From positions 248,001 to 312,000 of the forward strand of contig NZ_WWCK01000001.1 in the NCBI RefSeq assembly GCF_009857435.1: DNA of 64,000 nucleotides. The letters are read 5' to 3'. The notes under the pieces were generated by a model. That model worked only from the letters and a program-made list of their open reading frames with translations. It searched no databases and was not told the origin of the DNA. Below, one piece after another: positions 33,274-43,297 of this stretch (its first letter is position 1; each line of letters begins with the position of its first letter). The DNA comes from Duganella rivi. GTDB taxonomy: Bacteria; Pseudomonadota; Gammaproteobacteria; Burkholderiales; Burkholderiaceae_D. The position numbers and the translations under genes were made by a program.

Positions 33274-34986
33274 TTAGACGACGGATTCGGGCGCGGGCTC
33301 CGCTTCAGGTGCAGCTTCCGGTGCTTTTTTCTTGCGGAAGCCTTGCCAGATTTTCAGCGGCCCCTTGCCGGCGCTCTTCTTGCGCCAGATGATAAAGCCG
33401 CCGCCCAGCAGCGCCAGCAGACCAACGCCGCCAGCGATCAGCGGGATGGTGTTGCTGCTGGCTTGTTCGGCTGGCTTTTCTTTTTCCTTCTTGTACTTCA
33501 GCTTGGGCAGCACGCGCACTTGCTTGGTCGGCACGGAAGAAGCCGAAGCCGCGCCACTCGCCGCCGCCTCGCCCGACGCAGCCGATGCTGCCGACGCACC
33601 AGCAGCAGCCTTCGCCGCATGCGCCTCCGTCTCGCCCTGCTCCGCCATGCTAGCCGACGCCCGCGCCGACGACGCACCTTTGCCGCCAGCCTCCGCAGAC
33701 GACGCGCCACCGGCAGCGGCATGCCCTGCGCCAGCACCGCCACCGCCGCTCGCGCTCACGGTAGTCTTGGCCGCAGCCCCGGCAGAGGCACCGCCAGTTG
33801 ATGCCGCGCTGGCTGGTGCTGGCGCAGCCTTGACCGGCTGTGACGCGGCATGCCCCACGCTCGCGGCAGCACTCGCCCCCGAACCGACCGCTTTGCTCGC
33901 ACTCCCCGCATTCGTGGCCGGAGCTGCTGGCGCGCTGGCCTTCGCCGCTGACGCCGGCGCGGCAGCGGCTGGAACGGCGGCCGGCGCACTCCCGCCAAGC
34001 GCGCCTTGCAGCGCCTTCAGCTTGCCCTCCAACTCGGTCAGTTTGCTGGCGATTTCCGTATTGTGATTATCCAGTGCCACGCATTCCTTGGCGGGCATCC
34101 CGCCGCTCGGGCATGACGCCGGCGCGGGCCGCTTCACGCCCTTCGGCAATGGCAGCGGCGCCAGCGGCAGCAAGGCCTGCGAGACGCTCATCGGCACCTC
34201 GCCCACCTCTTCCTTGTCAGACGGTTTAATCGGCTTGCCGTCGGCCGCTACCAGCACGCCCGCAATCCGCCGCGCCTGAGCCTGCGCTCCAGCAGCCTTG
34301 ACCTCGCCCGGCTTGCCCGTCTCCGCCTCGTGCACCGACGGCAGCGGCGCCGGCTTAGTCCGGTCACGCACCGGCGCCGCCTCCGCGACAGCCGCCGGCT
34401 TGGCGGCGGCTGTCCCCGCGCTGACGGCAGCACCAGCCGCAGTCGGCGCCGCACCCGGCTTGACAGCGGCCGCAGCCCTCGCCGCCCGCGCCTGTGCCGT
34501 GATTTGTTCTGCCTGCGCCGGCGTCATCGCGCTGGCCAAAGGTATTGGCGGCGCAGCAGGCGCAACCACTACTGGCTGCGGCGGTGGCGGCGGATTCGGA
34601 TCATGCTGCAGCCACACAGTTGCCAGGCGCACCTCGGACTTGCCCGGCGCGCCCAGCTCCACGTACAGGTGCACGTAGTCGGCCTCCACCGCACGAGTGG
34701 TGGTGACATGCAAAATCTGCCGCGCCCCGCGCCGTTCGACCTGCATGCGCACCGAAGACAGCGCCGGATTCATGCTCACATTCGCACCGCGATACACGTC
34801 CGCCTGCGCCAAACGCACCGGCAAATTCGCCGCTTCCTCGGGCGTCAACGACACCAGATCGATATCGACCGCCAGCGGCTGGCCAATATACGAGCGCGGC
34901 GCGACGTCGCCCAGCTCGGCCGCCTGCGCGGCGCCAGCCAAGGCCAATAGGCAAATCGAAGTGGTTAAGTGCTTGTACTGCATCAT
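33274..34986 (-). CDS. fimV: FimV-like pole/type IV pilus protein
   Basis: A 570-residue protein with a signal peptide ([20 protein letters not shown]), then the FimV N-terminal domain ([38 protein letters not shown]), a Pro/Ala-rich region, a short coiled coil ([20 protein letters not shown]), a long Ala/Ser-rich low-complexity stretch (about 330-500) and one membrane helix ([20 protein letters not shown]) before a basic cytoplasmic tail. FimV-like proteins anchor type IV pilus and polar machinery. No LysM domain is obvious and the cytoplasmic TPR part of Pseudomonas FimV is missing, so this is a short form. Confidence 0.78.
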   Translation of the reverse strand: MMQYKHLTTSICLLALAGAAQAAELGDVAPRSYIGQPLAVDIDLVSLTPEEAANLPVRLAQADVYRGANVSMNPALSSVRMQVERRGARQILHVTTTRAVEADYVHLYVELGAPGKSEVRLATVWLQHDPNPPPPPQPVVVAPAAPPIPLASAMTPAQAEQITAQARAARAAAAVKPGAAPTAAGAAVSAGTAAAKPAAVAEAAPVRDRTKPAPLPSVHEAETGKPGEVKAAGAQAQARRIAGVLVAADGKPIKPSDKEEVGEVPMSVSQALLPLAPLPLPKGVKRPAPASCPSGGMPAKECVALDNHNTEIASKLTELEGKLKALQGALGGSAPAAVPAAAAPASAAKASAPAAPATNAGSASKAVGSGASAAASVGHAASQPVKAAPAPASAASTGGASAGAAAKTTVSASGGGGAGAGHAAAGGASSAEAGGKGASSARASASMAEQGETEAHAAKAAAGASAASAASGEAAASGAASASSVPTKQVRVLPKLKYKKEKEKPAEQASSNTIPLIAGGVGLLALLGGGFIIWRKKSAGKGPLKIWQGFRKKKAPEAAPEAEPAPESVV

Positions 34987-35122
34987 CTTATCGGTCGCGG
35001 TCAGGCGAGAATTTCTAAAGTGTAACAGCTATAACGGCCGATTTTTCCGGTTTTGTAGCCCCCGGTTAATTTTTCCAAACTGCGCTACACTCATTTATCT
35101 CATCCCTCACAAAGGATCGCCC

Positions 35123-36520
35123 ATGAGCACCCGTAGCGAACGCGATAGTTTTGGCCCGATCGACGTCCCCGACGCCCAGTTGTGGGGCGCACAGACCCAG
35201 CGCTCCCTCGAACACTTCCGCATCTCCACCGAAAAAATGCCGGTCGAACTGGTGCACGCGCTGGCCAGCGTCAAGCGCGCCGCCGCCCGCGTCAACCTCG
35301 ACCTCGGCCTGCTGGACGGCCCGAAAGCCATCGCCATCACCCAGGCCGCCGACGAGGTGCTGGCCGACAAGCACCCGACCGAGTTCCCGCTGGCCGTGTG
35401 GCAAACCGGCTCCGGCACCCAGTCCAACATGAATATGAACGAAGTGCTGGCCAACCGCGGCTCCGAGTTGATGGGCGGCGTCCGCGGCGAGCGCCGCATG
35501 CTGCACCCGAACGACGACGTCAACAAAGGCCAGTCGTCGAACGACATCTTCCCTACCGCGATTCACGTGGCCGCCGCGCTGGCCCTGGCCAATAACGTAC
35601 TGCCGGCGATCAAGCAACTGCGCGACAGCCTGCACGCCAAGGCCGAAGCCTTTGCCGACATCGTCAAAATCGGCCGCACCCACTTGCAAGACGCCACGCC
35701 GCTGACCCTGGGCCAGGAATTCTCCGGTTACGTCGCCCACCTCGACTTTGCCGAGCACGCCATCAAGGCAGCCCTGCCCGGTGTGCTGCAACTGGCGGCC
35801 GGCGGCACCGCCGTCGGCACCGGTCTCAACGCACACCCGGAATACGCAACCCGCATCGCGGCGGAGCTGGAACACGCGCTGCACCTGCCGTTCAAAACCG
35901 CCGACAACAAATTCGCCGCGCTGGCCGGCCACGACGCCCTGCTCTCCGCCCACGGCGCGCTGAAAACGCTGGCCGCCGCGCTGATGAAAATCGCCAACGA
36001 TGTGCGCTGGATGGCCTCCGGCCCGCGCTCCGGCCTCGGTGAAATCACCATTCCTGAAAACGAACCGGGCAGCTCCATCATGCCGGGCAAGGTCAACCCG
36101 ACCCAGTGCGAGGCGCTGACCATGCTGGCCTGCCAGGTGTTCGGCAACGACGTGGCGATCACCATGGGCGGCGCCTCCGGCAACTTCGAGCTCAACGTCT
36201 ACAAGCCGATGATCGCCCACAACTTCCTGCAAAGCGCGCGCCTGCTGGCCGACGGCATGCGCAGCTTCGAGGAACACTGCGTGCATGGCATCGAGCCGAA
36301 CAAGGATCGTATTGCGGAGTTGATGGAGCGCTCGCTGATGCTGGTCACCGCGCTGGCACCGCACATCGGCTACGACAAGGCGGCCTCCATCGCCAAGAAG
36401 GCGCAGCACGAAGGCACCACGCTGCAAGAGGCGGCACTGGCGCTGGGCTATGTGACGGCCGAGCAGTTCAGCCAGTGGATTGTGCCACTGGACATGACCA
36501 AGCCCGGCGCCAAAGGTTAA
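35123..36520 (+). CDS. fumC: Class II fumarate hydratase
   Basis: A 465-residue iron-independent fumarase converting fumarate to L-malate in the citric-acid cycle. Signature regions are [16 protein letters not shown], the active-site His region [20 protein letters not shown], and the flexible SS-loop [16 protein letters not shown] near residue 316. Length is standard. AAAGGA before ATG 35123 sets the start; a much longer in-frame extension upstream is antisense to the FimV-like gene and not real. Confidence 0.97.
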   Translation: MSTRSERDSFGPIDVPDAQLWGAQTQRSLEHFRISTEKMPVELVHALASVKRAAARVNLDLGLLDGPKAIAITQAADEVLADKHPTEFPLAVWQTGSGTQSNMNMNEVLANRGSELMGGVRGERRMLHPNDDVNKGQSSNDIFPTAIHVAAALALANNVLPAIKQLRDSLHAKAEAFADIVKIGRTHLQDATPLTLGQEFSGYVAHLDFAEHAIKAALPGVLQLAAGGTAVGTGLNAHPEYATRIAAELEHALHLPFKTADNKFAALAGHDALLSAHGALKTLAAALMKIANDVRWMASGPRSGLGEITIPENEPGSSIMPGKVNPTQCEALTMLACQVFGNDVAITMGGASGNFELNVYKPMIAHNFLQSARLLADGMRSFEEHCVHGIEPNKDRIAELMERSLMLVTALAPHIGYDKAASIAKKAQHEGTTLQEAALALGYVTAEQFSQWIVPLDMTKPGAKG

Positions 36521-36536
36521 TTGCGGCTAACTGCGG

Positions 36537-37454
36537 CTAAAAGCCGTACGAGTAGCGCACGCCCATCAGCAAGTCAGGCTTGGCGGCGGCATCGTGCCCG
36601 GGATTGACGCGCCACATCAGCGCGCCAGTCACGCGGCCTTTGTTGCCGTCGCGGCCGTACAGCTGCGTATAGCCAAGCTCCAGATCGCGCTCGGTTGCCG
36701 TTGGGCGCAAGTTGATGGTCGGCGCGCCCAGCGCGGCGGTGGCGGGATCGACCGCCAGCGGCGCGGTGCTGCTGTAATCGAGCGAACCGGTGCGCACCTT
36801 GGCCGGAATCGACAGGGTGAACGTAAAGCGGTCGTTGCTGGTAAACACTTGCCGGCGCACGTAGCCAACACTGTAGGCCATCGTGCGCACCGACGACACT
36901 TGCGACAACAAGCTGTCCGGCGCGCCTATGCCCTCGGTGCGGCCGTACGACAGCAAGCTTATCAGCGAACTATTCGGCGTCAGCGCGTAACCTAGCGAGA
37001 GCGAAGTAAAGGCGGTGGTTGGCCGCGCGTTCAACATCATTGACAGGCTGTGCTGCGTACTGGGTGCACCGCCCGCTTCACGCAGGATACCGAAGGTGAC
37101 AATACTGGTGCCGCGTCCCATTTTCTTTTCAAATTCCGCGCTGCTGAGGAAGCGCTTGCTGTGCTCGTTGAGCATGGGGCCGAGCGGATCAACCAGCGAA
37201 AGATTGGCGGGCAGCCTGCCGAAGCGCAGCCGCGTGGTACTCCCCGCTCCTGCAAACGCCGCGTAGCGTTGCGCGGGCTCGCTCAACAGCGAATCGCCGA
37301 GCGCCGCCTGTCGATCCGCTGACTCAAACAGCAGGGCCGCTGTGGCACGCCTGTCAAACCATGGGGATGTTTGCGGTGACGCAAACGGGTCGGATGCGAC
37401 GGCCTCTGTTCCTAGCAAGAACAGTGTCGCCAATGCCGGAATTAGCTTGTTCAT
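36537..37454 (-). CDS. Exported hypothetical protein, probable outer-membrane beta-barrel
   Basis: A 305-residue protein with a signal peptide (MNKLIPALATLFLLGTEAVA). The mature part alternates polar and aromatic/hydrophobic residues in strand-sized blocks (TSLSLGYALTPNSSLISLLS, MAYSVGYVRRQVFTSNDRFT) and ends in YSYGF with a terminal Phe, the outer-membrane insertion signature. It resembles barrel ends of some autotransporters but without a passenger. It is convergent with fumC, 16 bases apart. The function is unknown. Confidence 0.7.
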   Translation of the reverse strand: MNKLIPALATLFLLGTEAVASDPFASPQTSPWFDRRATAALLFESADRQAALGDSLLSEPAQRYAAFAGAGSTTRLRFGRLPANLSLVDPLGPMLNEHSKRFLSSAEFEKKMGRGTSIVTFGILREAGGAPSTQHSLSMMLNARPTTAFTSLSLGYALTPNSSLISLLSYGRTEGIGAPDSLLSQVSSVRTMAYSVGYVRRQVFTSNDRFTFTLSIPAKVRTGSLDYSSTAPLAVDPATAALGAPTINLRPTATERDLELGYTQLYGRDGNKGRVTGALMWRVNPGHDAAAKPDLLMGVRYSYGF

Positions 37455-37647
37455 GATGCAACTCGCTGCGGTTTTGTTGCCCCCTGCTTAATATTACAGC
37501 AGTTAATTCAGCATAGTCGTTCCTTTGCCCTCTAGCAATCCAAATTACTCTTCGGTGATGAGGTAAACTGCGCGGCTGTCGGAATGTCGCTACACTAGCT
37601 AAAGGCAGAGCGACAGCCGATTTCACATCATGGCAACAGAGGATAAA

Positions 37648-37866
37648 ATGCAGAAAGTAAGTTTCGAATTAAATGGCGAATTTGTAGAGCTGAACCAGCT
37701 CCTGAAGCTGGCAGGACTGTGCGACAGCGGCGGCGCCGGCAAGCAAATCGTGGCTAGCGGCGACGTCAAAGTCGACGGCAAGCAAGAGTTGCGCAAGACC
37801 GCAAAAATTCGCGCCGGCCAGAAAGTAACTCTGGGCGACGTGCAAATTACCGTGGTCAACGCGTAA
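37648..37866 (+). CDS. S4-domain RNA-binding protein (YbcJ-like)
   Basis: A 72-residue S4-fold protein: FVELNQLLKLAGLCDSGGAG, KQIVASGDVKVDGKQELRKT and KIRAGQKVTL are the canonical S4 helix-loop and strand motifs that bind structured RNA. GAGGA five bases before ATG 37648 supports this start over an in-frame ATG at 37630. E. coli YbcJ is the same size. The RNA target is unknown. Confidence 0.88.
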   Translation: MQKVSFELNGEFVELNQLLKLAGLCDSGGAGKQIVASGDVKVDGKQELRKTAKIRAGQKVTLGDVQITVVNA

Positions 37867-37981
37867 TTTTTCTTGCATTAAGGAAATTGCGTCCTAAGCT
37901 GCAAGGAAGGGCTTTTGCGCATGCGCAAACTGGCGCGCGCCGGCCCGGCTATAGTGGCTTAATTTTAACAAGGTGGACGTC

Positions 37982-38275
37982 ATGGACAGTCCTGAACCAG
38001 GCAGCCCTACCCAAGAGCGATTGCTGGACGATTTGCGCCAGGTGATTGAAAACGCGGAAGAACTGCTCAAGAATACCGACCAGTACCATGGCGCGCTGTA
38101 CCAGGCCGCACGCGACAAGCTGGCCCAAGCCCTGGCAAGCGCCACCGAGGAGCTGGCGCGCTTCGAGGATATGCAGATTGACCGCATGATCGAGTTGACG
38201 GCCATCGCCAGCCGCTTGCACCGCGATTTGACCGGCGAGGCCCGCGTGCTACGCGCTTTCCGGCGCGAGCCCTGA
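37982..38275 (+). CDS. ElaB/YqjD/DUF883-like soluble helical protein
   Basis: A 97-residue protein of the YqjD type at the N-terminus ([40 protein letters not shown]): a helical domain that in other members precedes a membrane anchor and binds ribosomes. The C-terminal membrane helix and GxxxG are missing here, replaced by a charged helix. Its 3' end overlaps the convergent DUF692-DUF2063 gene by 27 bases. Confidence 0.72.
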   Translation: MDSPEPGSPTQERLLDDLRQVIENAEELLKNTDQYHGALYQAARDKLAQALASATEELARFEDMQIDRMIELTAIASRLHRDLTGEARVLRAFRREP

Positions 38276-39910
38276 TTCCACCAGTATCGCGTGCGCCAGC
38301 CAGTGTTGCAGATTGGCGGCCACGTCGAAGTCTTCGTCCTGTTCAAAGGCCGCGTCCAGCGCGGCGCCGAAATTCCCTCCCCTCGATAACACACTCAGTG
38401 CGGCATGGCTTGCGGCGCTCAGTGGCTGCACGTCGGCTTGCCATTGCGGGCGCACGATGATGGCGTGGCTTGGGTTTGCCATGTTATCGGGGAAGGCGGT
38501 GTTGCGGCCGGGCTGGTGAGCCAACCAGAGTGGCACCACGGCGAGCTCCGAGGCGAACAGCTGCGTTGCCGGATGCAGCTGGAAGGTGGCGGCTTCGATT
38601 TGCTCGGGCGGGATGGTGGCGAGCTGCTGTGCGCTCAGCGCGGGTGCCGACGGCGCGTAGTGGGCGCGGTGCAGCTGCCATTCCAGTGCGGCCACGTCGG
38701 GCAGGTAGGGATAGTCGGCGACGTGCGGGAAGTCGCGCAAGAAGGTGTTGAAGTGTGCGCCGAAGCGGTTCAGGTCGGCGTTATCGGATGGGTGGGCGCG
38801 GCCGTAGGCACGCGCGAGACCTGCGAAGAATTCTTCGCCCACCAGCGCCAGCAGGATTGGGTAGGCGGCTGCCAGCGTCTTGGTCCAGGTGGTGGTGAGA
38901 TTGCCTCGATAGAGGGCGTAGCGATGCTCGGCGTGGTCGGCCACGCACAGCGCCAGCACCTGAGGCGCAAGCTGCGCGTCGAACAGCGCACCTGCAAACA
39001 GCTGCTGCCCCGCCGCCAGCATCGAAGCGCCCTCTCGCTCGCCCTCGCCTTCGCCGAGGAACGCGGCCGACGGTACGGGCGGCACGGCGAGCGGCGCCGG
39101 CTGGGCGGCACGGGCGTGCAGCGTCTTGGCTTTATCGGCTTCTGCCAGCAGCACTTCTAGCGGTGGAATATCCGTATCCCACTCGATCAGCGTGGGCAGC
39201 GCACCGAAGCGGGCTAGCGCGGCCTCGTACAAGCGCCACACCGGCTCGGCGACACGGGCGCCGTGATGATCGATCAGCGCTTCCGGCGTCACCAGGTGCC
39301 CGGCCAAATGCAGCTCGCCCACCATGCCCGGCGCAATTGCCGCAATGGCCGCCAGCGCATCTTCGCCGTGGTTACATTGATTGACGTACAGGTTATTGAT
39401 GTCCAGCAGCAGCCCGCAGCCGGTGCGCGCCGCCAGCGCCGCCATGAATTCCGCCTCGCTCATGGCATCCGCATTGAAACGCAAGTAGGTCGACACATTC
39501 TCCAGCAACAGCTGCCGGCCCAGCACGTCCTGCACCTTGCCCACGCGCGCGCTCATCAGATCCAGCGCGGCCCGATCCAGGGTCAGCGGCAGCAAATCAT
39601 TGAGCTGCCGATCTGCCACCGCGCCCCAGCACAAGTGTTCGGACACCAGCACCGGCTCGATCTCGCGCACCAGCGCGCGCACGCGCCGCAAGTGCTCTTC
39701 GGAAAAGCCGCGCGCCGAACCGAGCCCCAGCCCGACGCCATGCAAACTCACGGGATAATCGCGCCGCAATTGCTGCAACACGTGCCAGTCCCAGCCGGCG
39801 CGATCGAGATAATTCTCGCTATGCACTTCCAGCCACGCCACGCGCGGCTGCTGTGCTAAAAATTGCTTGTAATGCGGAGCCCGCAGGCCAACGCCGACAC
39901 CAAGCGCCAT
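38249..39910 (-). CDS. Fused DUF692 (MNIO, BufB-like) and DUF2063 (BufC-like) bufferin maturation protein
   Basis: A 553-residue fusion. Residues 1-280 are a DUF692 multinuclear non-haem iron oxidase TIM barrel with the metal-ligand motifs [51 protein letters not shown] and IEWDTDIP. Residues about 300-553 are a DUF2063 domain ([56 protein letters not shown]). In bufferin systems BufB and BufC are separate proteins that convert precursor cysteines to thiooxazoles. Here they are joined by a short linker. ATG 39910 with GGAG upstream gives the usual N-terminus. It lies 24 bases after the precursor gene. Confidence 0.88.
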   Translation of the reverse strand: MALGVGVGLRAPHYKQFLAQQPRVAWLEVHSENYLDRAGWDWHVLQQLRRDYPVSLHGVGLGLGSARGFSEEHLRRVRALVREIEPVLVSEHLCWGAVADRQLNDLLPLTLDRAALDLMSARVGKVQDVLGRQLLLENVSTYLRFNADAMSEAEFMAALAARTGCGLLLDINNLYVNQCNHGEDALAAIAAIAPGMVGELHLAGHLVTPEALIDHHGARVAEPVWRLYEAALARFGALPTLIEWDTDIPPLEVLLAEADKAKTLHARAAQPAPLAVPPVPSAAFLGEGEGEREGASMLAAGQQLFAGALFDAQLAPQVLALCVADHAEHRYALYRGNLTTTWTKTLAAAYPILLALVGEEFFAGLARAYGRAHPSDNADLNRFGAHFNTFLRDFPHVADYPYLPDVAALEWQLHRAHYAPSAPALSAQQLATIPPEQIEAATFQLHPATQLFASELAVVPLWLAHQPGRNTAFPDNMANPSHAIIVRPQWQADVQPLSAASHAALSVLSRGGNFGAALDAAFEQDEDFDVAANLQHWLAHAILVESGLAPESA

Positions 39911-39934
39911 GGTCGCGGCTCCGTTAGGCAGCAA

Positions 39935-40186
39935 TTACTTTTTCGGTGGCGTGGTTTTGCCGCCGGCCTTTTCGCACGTGCCCTTCGGCACCATGACCCA
40001 CTCATCCGGCGCATTGTCAGTCTTGGCCTGGCCCGAGCACGAGTGGGCAGCAGTGCCGCAATCGTTCTGACCGGCCTTGGCCACGCCGTAGCATTTTTCT
40101 TTTTCTTCAGCGGCGGCCACGGTAGCGGCTTGGGTGGCGCACACGGTGGCGAGGGCGGCGGCGATCAGGGCTTGACGTTTATTCAT
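39935..40186 (-). CDS. Bufferin precursor, BufA1-like (DUF2282)
   Basis: An 83-residue exported precursor. A signal peptide ([20 protein letters not shown]) is followed by [30 protein letters not shown] and [11 protein letters not shown], with four conserved Cys in the mature part, the DUF2282/BufA1 pattern. Such peptides become copper-binding metallophores after modification by BufB/BufC and export to the periplasm. GGAGACC before ATG 40186 sets the start. No BufD/DoxX gene is visible next to it. Confidence 0.88.
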   Translation of the reverse strand: MNKRQALIAAALATVCATQAATVAAAEEKEKCYGVAKAGQNDCGTAAHSCSGQAKTDNAPDEWVMVPKGTCEKAGGKTTPPKK

Positions 40187-40345
40187 TGTGGTCTCCAAAG
40201 TAAAAAGGGAAAAACATCCGCAGCGTACCAGCAATAACGCTAGTTCGCACCTGTCTCATCGTGGGAAGGTTGGGTGTGCACGAAGGCACCGCGCAGCGCG
40301 TGCTGCGCAGAAGGGAACGTCGCGGCGCAGGACAGGCCGCGCGGG

Positions 40346-40537
40346 TTAAGCTTTGGTGTTGATATTGTTGCCGAGGTGAGGCGGCAGATTAGGCACCGGC
40401 GGAATCGCCTCGATCAAGGCGGATGCGCTGGACGCCTGGATGTCCTGAGCTTTTTTCAGTACGGCAATACCGACGGCTTGTTTGGTGCCGGTATCGGCAA
40501 TCGTCGTTGCGGTCTGAGCAATTCCGGTAACGTCCAT
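40346..40537 (-). CDS. YjfB-family putative motility protein
   Basis: A 63-residue protein: [40 protein letters not shown] and [14 protein letters not shown] match the YjfB_motility family, small proteins of unknown mechanism common in flagellated bacteria. GGAGG precedes ATG 40537. It stands alone. Confidence 0.85.
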   Translation of the reverse strand: MDVTGIAQTATTIADTGTKQAVGIAVLKKAQDIQASSASALIEAIPPVPNLPPHLGNNINTKA

Positions 40538-40590
40538 GGGGCCCTCCAATTATGGCTATCACCCTGTTTACGGCCGATCCGCAAGTAACT

Positions 40591-41112
40591 TTAGCCGTTG
40601 TCTGAATTTTTTTTCAGATGCGTGAGCAGCCAGGCAAGCACCTGCTGCGGCTGGTTCAAATCCAGCCACGTGACGCTGGCGCGCAAGCCATCCGGGCGCG
40701 GATGGTCGGCCGCCACCGCGACCACGTGCTCGTCGTGCGGGTACAGCGGCGCGCGGCCGGCCTCCACGCGGTAGACTTCCAGCTTGTCGATCGGATAGGA
40801 CTTGAAGCCTTCGAGCAAAGTCAAATCCGCTGGCGACAGGCGCGCCAGCTGCTCGTCCAGCGACGGCTCGGGCGCACCGCGCAGCTCGTGGATGATGGCG
40901 TAGCGGAACGGCGACGCCACCATCACCTCGGCCGCGCCGGCGGCGCGCAGGCGCGCGCTGTCCTTGTGCTGCGGTTCGAATTGCAAATCGTGGTGGCTGT
41001 GCTTGATGACGTTGACTTTGACGCCCTGCCCCGCCAGTTGCCCCAGCAAGTATTCCAGCAGCGTGGTCTTGCCGCTGCCGGAGGTGCCGACTACCCCGAG
41101 AATTTGTTGCAT
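40591..41112 (-). CDS. mobB: Molybdopterin-guanine dinucleotide biosynthesis adaptor
   Basis: A 173-residue P-loop GTPase: Walker [15 protein letters not shown] near residue 10, [14 protein letters not shown], and [18 protein letters not shown], all standard MobB motifs. It assists MobA in attaching GMP to molybdopterin. Length is normal. No other molybdenum-cofactor genes are in the window. Confidence 0.92.
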   Translation of the reverse strand: MQQILGVVGTSGSGKTTLLEYLLGQLAGQGVKVNVIKHSHHDLQFEPQHKDSARLRAAGAAEVMVASPFRYAIIHELRGAPEPSLDEQLARLSPADLTLLEGFKSYPIDKLEVYRVEAGRAPLYPHDEHVVAVAADHPRPDGLRASVTWLDLNQPQQVLAWLLTHLKKNSDNG

Positions 41113-41184
41113 TGCCTGCCCTTCACCACCTCATGTTGATGCCACGCATTATACGCAGCAACATTTGATGGTGCAGCAGGTGGC

Positions 41185-41373
41185 TTAGTGTTGTTCCGGC
41201 TTGATGGTGGTGGCGCGCGCACCGCCGCCGAGCGACAAGGCGAGCAGGCCGAGCAGAACCAGCAGCACGCTCAGGCCGCTCGGCTCGGCAACCGGCACGG
41301 CCTCGGCGGCGTGGGCGCGCGGCATGTAGGAAGCGGCGGCGATCAGGAATGGCAGGAACTTCAAATGCTTCAT
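41185..41373 (-). CDS. Mini-protein with signal peptide and PEP-CTERM-like sorting signal
   Basis: Sixty-two residues: a signal peptide (MKHLKFLPFLIAAASYMPRAHA), then VAEPSG, a hydrophobic segment (LSVLLVLLGLLALSLGG) and ARA at the end. This is the tripartite shape of PEP-CTERM exosortase substrates, with AEPS in place of PEPS, and almost nothing between the two signals. The start at 41373 is chosen for a ribosome site (AAGGGAA). It may be a substrate fragment or a minimal surface peptide. Confidence 0.6.
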   Translation of the reverse strand: MKHLKFLPFLIAAASYMPRAHAAEAVPVAEPSGLSVLLVLLGLLALSLGGGARATTIKPEQH

Positions 41374-41440
41374 GATATTTCCCTTGCAGAGTTCACAATG
41401 ATAGAAAAATATCATGTTTTCATTACACGAGCATTACAGT

Positions 41441-42112
41441 TCAGTACGGGACGCGGTAACGGTAACCTTTGAAGTTGAAAACAGCCTCTTTCGGCTGGAG
41501 TTTTTCCAGTAGCAGGCCGGGAGCGACCTCCTCGCCTTCGTGGCGCAGGATTTTATCGACCAGCAATAGCCGGTCAGCGGCGTTTTTGGAATAGATGTAG
41601 CCGCCCACGGTCACCGGCGGGATCGAGCGCTGGATCGGCTCAGGCAGATCGCGCAGGTTGACCACCGGCTCCTCGGGCGCGGCGGCCGGCTTGACGGGCG
41701 TGGCCGCCACTGCCGGAGCAGGCGCCACAACAGGCTGCGATTGTTGCTGCGGACGCGCCTCTGGCGCCGAGTTGCGTGCCAGGTTAGCGACAGACGGCGG
41801 CAGATCAGCCACCGGCGCCGGCAACGGGGTCGGCGCCGGTGGCTGGCTTGCCGCCGGCCGTGCCGCTGGCGGCGCGGCCGCGACAGCCGGCGCCGGCGCA
41901 TCTGTGGGCGCAGACGGCGCGCGCAACACCAGCACCAGCAGCACGCCGATCAGCGCCGCCATGCCCACCACCGATAACAGCAAAGGCTTACTGAAGCGCG
42001 CTGCCGGCGAGGCCGTATCCGTCGCCCGCAAACTCGGCGCGTGCAAGGTCGGTGCGCTGCCCAGCTGGCGTTCCGCCTGCGCCTTCTTCAGCGCTTCCAA
42101 AATATAAGACAT
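41441..42112 (-). CDS. gspB: General secretion pathway protein B
   Basis: A 223-residue inner-membrane protein: MSYILEALKKAQAERQLGSA is the typical GspB/ExeB cytoplasmic start, followed by one membrane helix (LLLSVVGMAALIGVLLVLVL), a Pro/Ala-rich periplasmic linker and the C-terminal T2SSB domain (PPVTVGGYIYSKNAADRLLL, EVAPGLLLEKLQPKEAVFNF). With GspA it helps build the type II secretion outer-membrane channel. Its partner gspA is 1.2 kb away, separated by three opposite-strand genes. Confidence 0.9.
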   Translation of the reverse strand: MSYILEALKKAQAERQLGSAPTLHAPSLRATDTASPAARFSKPLLLSVVGMAALIGVLLVLVLRAPSAPTDAPAPAVAAAPPAARPAASQPPAPTPLPAPVADLPPSVANLARNSAPEARPQQQSQPVVAPAPAVAATPVKPAAAPEEPVVNLRDLPEPIQRSIPPVTVGGYIYSKNAADRLLLVDKILRHEGEEVAPGLLLEKLQPKEAVFNFKGYRYRVPY

Positions 42113-42196
42113 AGAGGTAACCGAGATAGAGACCGCCCTATCTTAACGCATGCGCAGTGCTTGACAAAGCCGCACGCCACGCCAATACTATACCAA

Positions 42197-42619
42197 ATGG
42201 TTAAGTATAACGACACCCAACTCGATCTCGTGTTTGCCGCCCTGGCCGACAGCACCCGCCGCCACGTGCTGCTGCAGCTCGACGCCGGCGCTTGCAGCGT
42301 GACCGAACTGGCCCAGCAGCACAGCATGTCGCTGCCCGGTTTCATGAAGCACCTCGCGGTGCTGGAGGCCGCCGGGCTCATTGCGCGCTCCAAGGAAGGC
42401 CGCGTGGTGCGCTGCGCACTGGAAGCCGCGCCAATGCAGGAAGCGGCGCAATGGATCGCCCACTACGAGCGCTTCTGGAACGGCCAGCTCGATGCACTGG
42501 GGCGCTTTCTTTATCACCAGGAGGAGACTGCATGCAAGCCACCGAAGTCCGCATCACCCGCCACTACCCCGTCAGCGCCGAGCGCGTCTGGGCCGCGTGG
42601 ACCGACCCGCAAGCGCTAA
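42197..42619 (+). CDS. ArsR-family transcriptional regulator
   Basis: A 140-residue winged-helix repressor (QLDLVFAALADSTRRHVLLQ, CSVTELAQQHSMSLPGFMKH, LAVLEAAGLIARSKEGRVVR) of the metal-independent ArsR group that pairs with AHSA1/SRPBCC proteins. No Cys metal site is seen. The last 29 residues run in a different frame inside the next gene; this extension is longer than the family usually has. It probably autoregulates the three-gene cassette. Confidence 0.88.
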   Translation: MVKYNDTQLDLVFAALADSTRRHVLLQLDAGACSVTELAQQHSMSLPGFMKHLAVLEAAGLIARSKEGRVVRCALEAAPMQEAAQWIAHYERFWNGQLDALGRFLYHQEETACKPPKSASPATTPSAPSASGPRGPTRKR

Positions 42620-42948
42620 GCCACTGGTTCGGCGCCGCCACCCAGGCCGAACTCGATGTTCGTCCGGGCGGCCGCTACCGCATCCGTTTCAACTCGCCCG
42701 ACGGCACGGCCAACGAGGTCGGCGGCGAGTATCAGGAAGTCACGCCGCCGAGCCGGCTGGTGTTTAGCTGGGCCTTTCACAGCACGCCGGAGCGCGTCTC
42801 GCGCATCACCATCACGCTGACGCCAGCGAACGGCGGCACCGAACTGAGCTTTGTGCACGACCGCTTCTTCGACCAGCAGGGACGCGATAACCACGAACGC
42901 GGCTGGACACTATTCTTCACCAAGCTGGATCAACTATTGGAGACGTGA
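42532..42948 (+). CDS. SRPBCC (AHSA1) family protein
   Basis: A 138-residue START-like helix-grip domain: TRHYPVSAERVWAAWTDPQA, LSHWFGA, YRIRFNSPDGTANEVGGEYQ and RGWTLFFTKLDQLLE are classic AHSA1/YndB features for binding a hydrophobic ligand. A GAGGAG ribosome site lies inside the end of the ArsR gene. The ligand is unknown. Confidence 0.88.
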   Translation: MQATEVRITRHYPVSAERVWAAWTDPQALSHWFGAATQAELDVRPGGRYRIRFNSPDGTANEVGGEYQEVTPPSRLVFSWAFHSTPERVSRITITLTPANGGTELSFVHDRFFDQQGRDNHERGWTLFFTKLDQLLET

Positions 42949-42949
42949 C

Positions 42950-43297
42950 ATGAAATACACCGGAAGCTGCCATTGCGGCCAAATCAAATTTGAAGCGGAG
43001 GGCGAAATTGGCGCCGCACTTTCCTGCAATTGCTCGATGTGCCAGCGCAAAGGGACGCTGATGTGGTTCATCCCGCGCGCGCAGCTGCGCCTGCTGACGC
43101 CGACAGAAAACCTTAGCACCTATCTGTTCAACAAGCACGTGATCAAGCACCACTTTTGCGCCAACTGCGGCATCCATCCGTTTGGCGAAGGACTCGCGCC
43201 CAATGGCGACGCGGTGGCGGTGGTCAATCTGCGCTGCATTGAGGAGATTGATCTTGCGGCCATCCCGGTGAATCACTACGACGGCCGCGCGCTGTAA
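42950..43297 (+). CDS. Gfa-family zinc protein (glutathione-dependent formaldehyde-activating enzyme-like)
   Basis: A 115-residue beta-tent protein with the zinc ligands CHCGQIKF (residues 7-9), CNCSMCQRKG and CANCGIHPFGEG, all intact. Gfa-family proteins bind glutathione and zinc. It starts one base after the SRPBCC stop and ends one base before the convergent gspA stop. Confidence 0.9.
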   Translation: MKYTGSCHCGQIKFEAEGEIGAALSCNCSMCQRKGTLMWFIPRAQLRLLTPTENLSTYLFNKHVIKHHFCANCGIHPFGEGLAPNGDAVAVVNLRCIEEIDLAAIPVNHYDGRAL

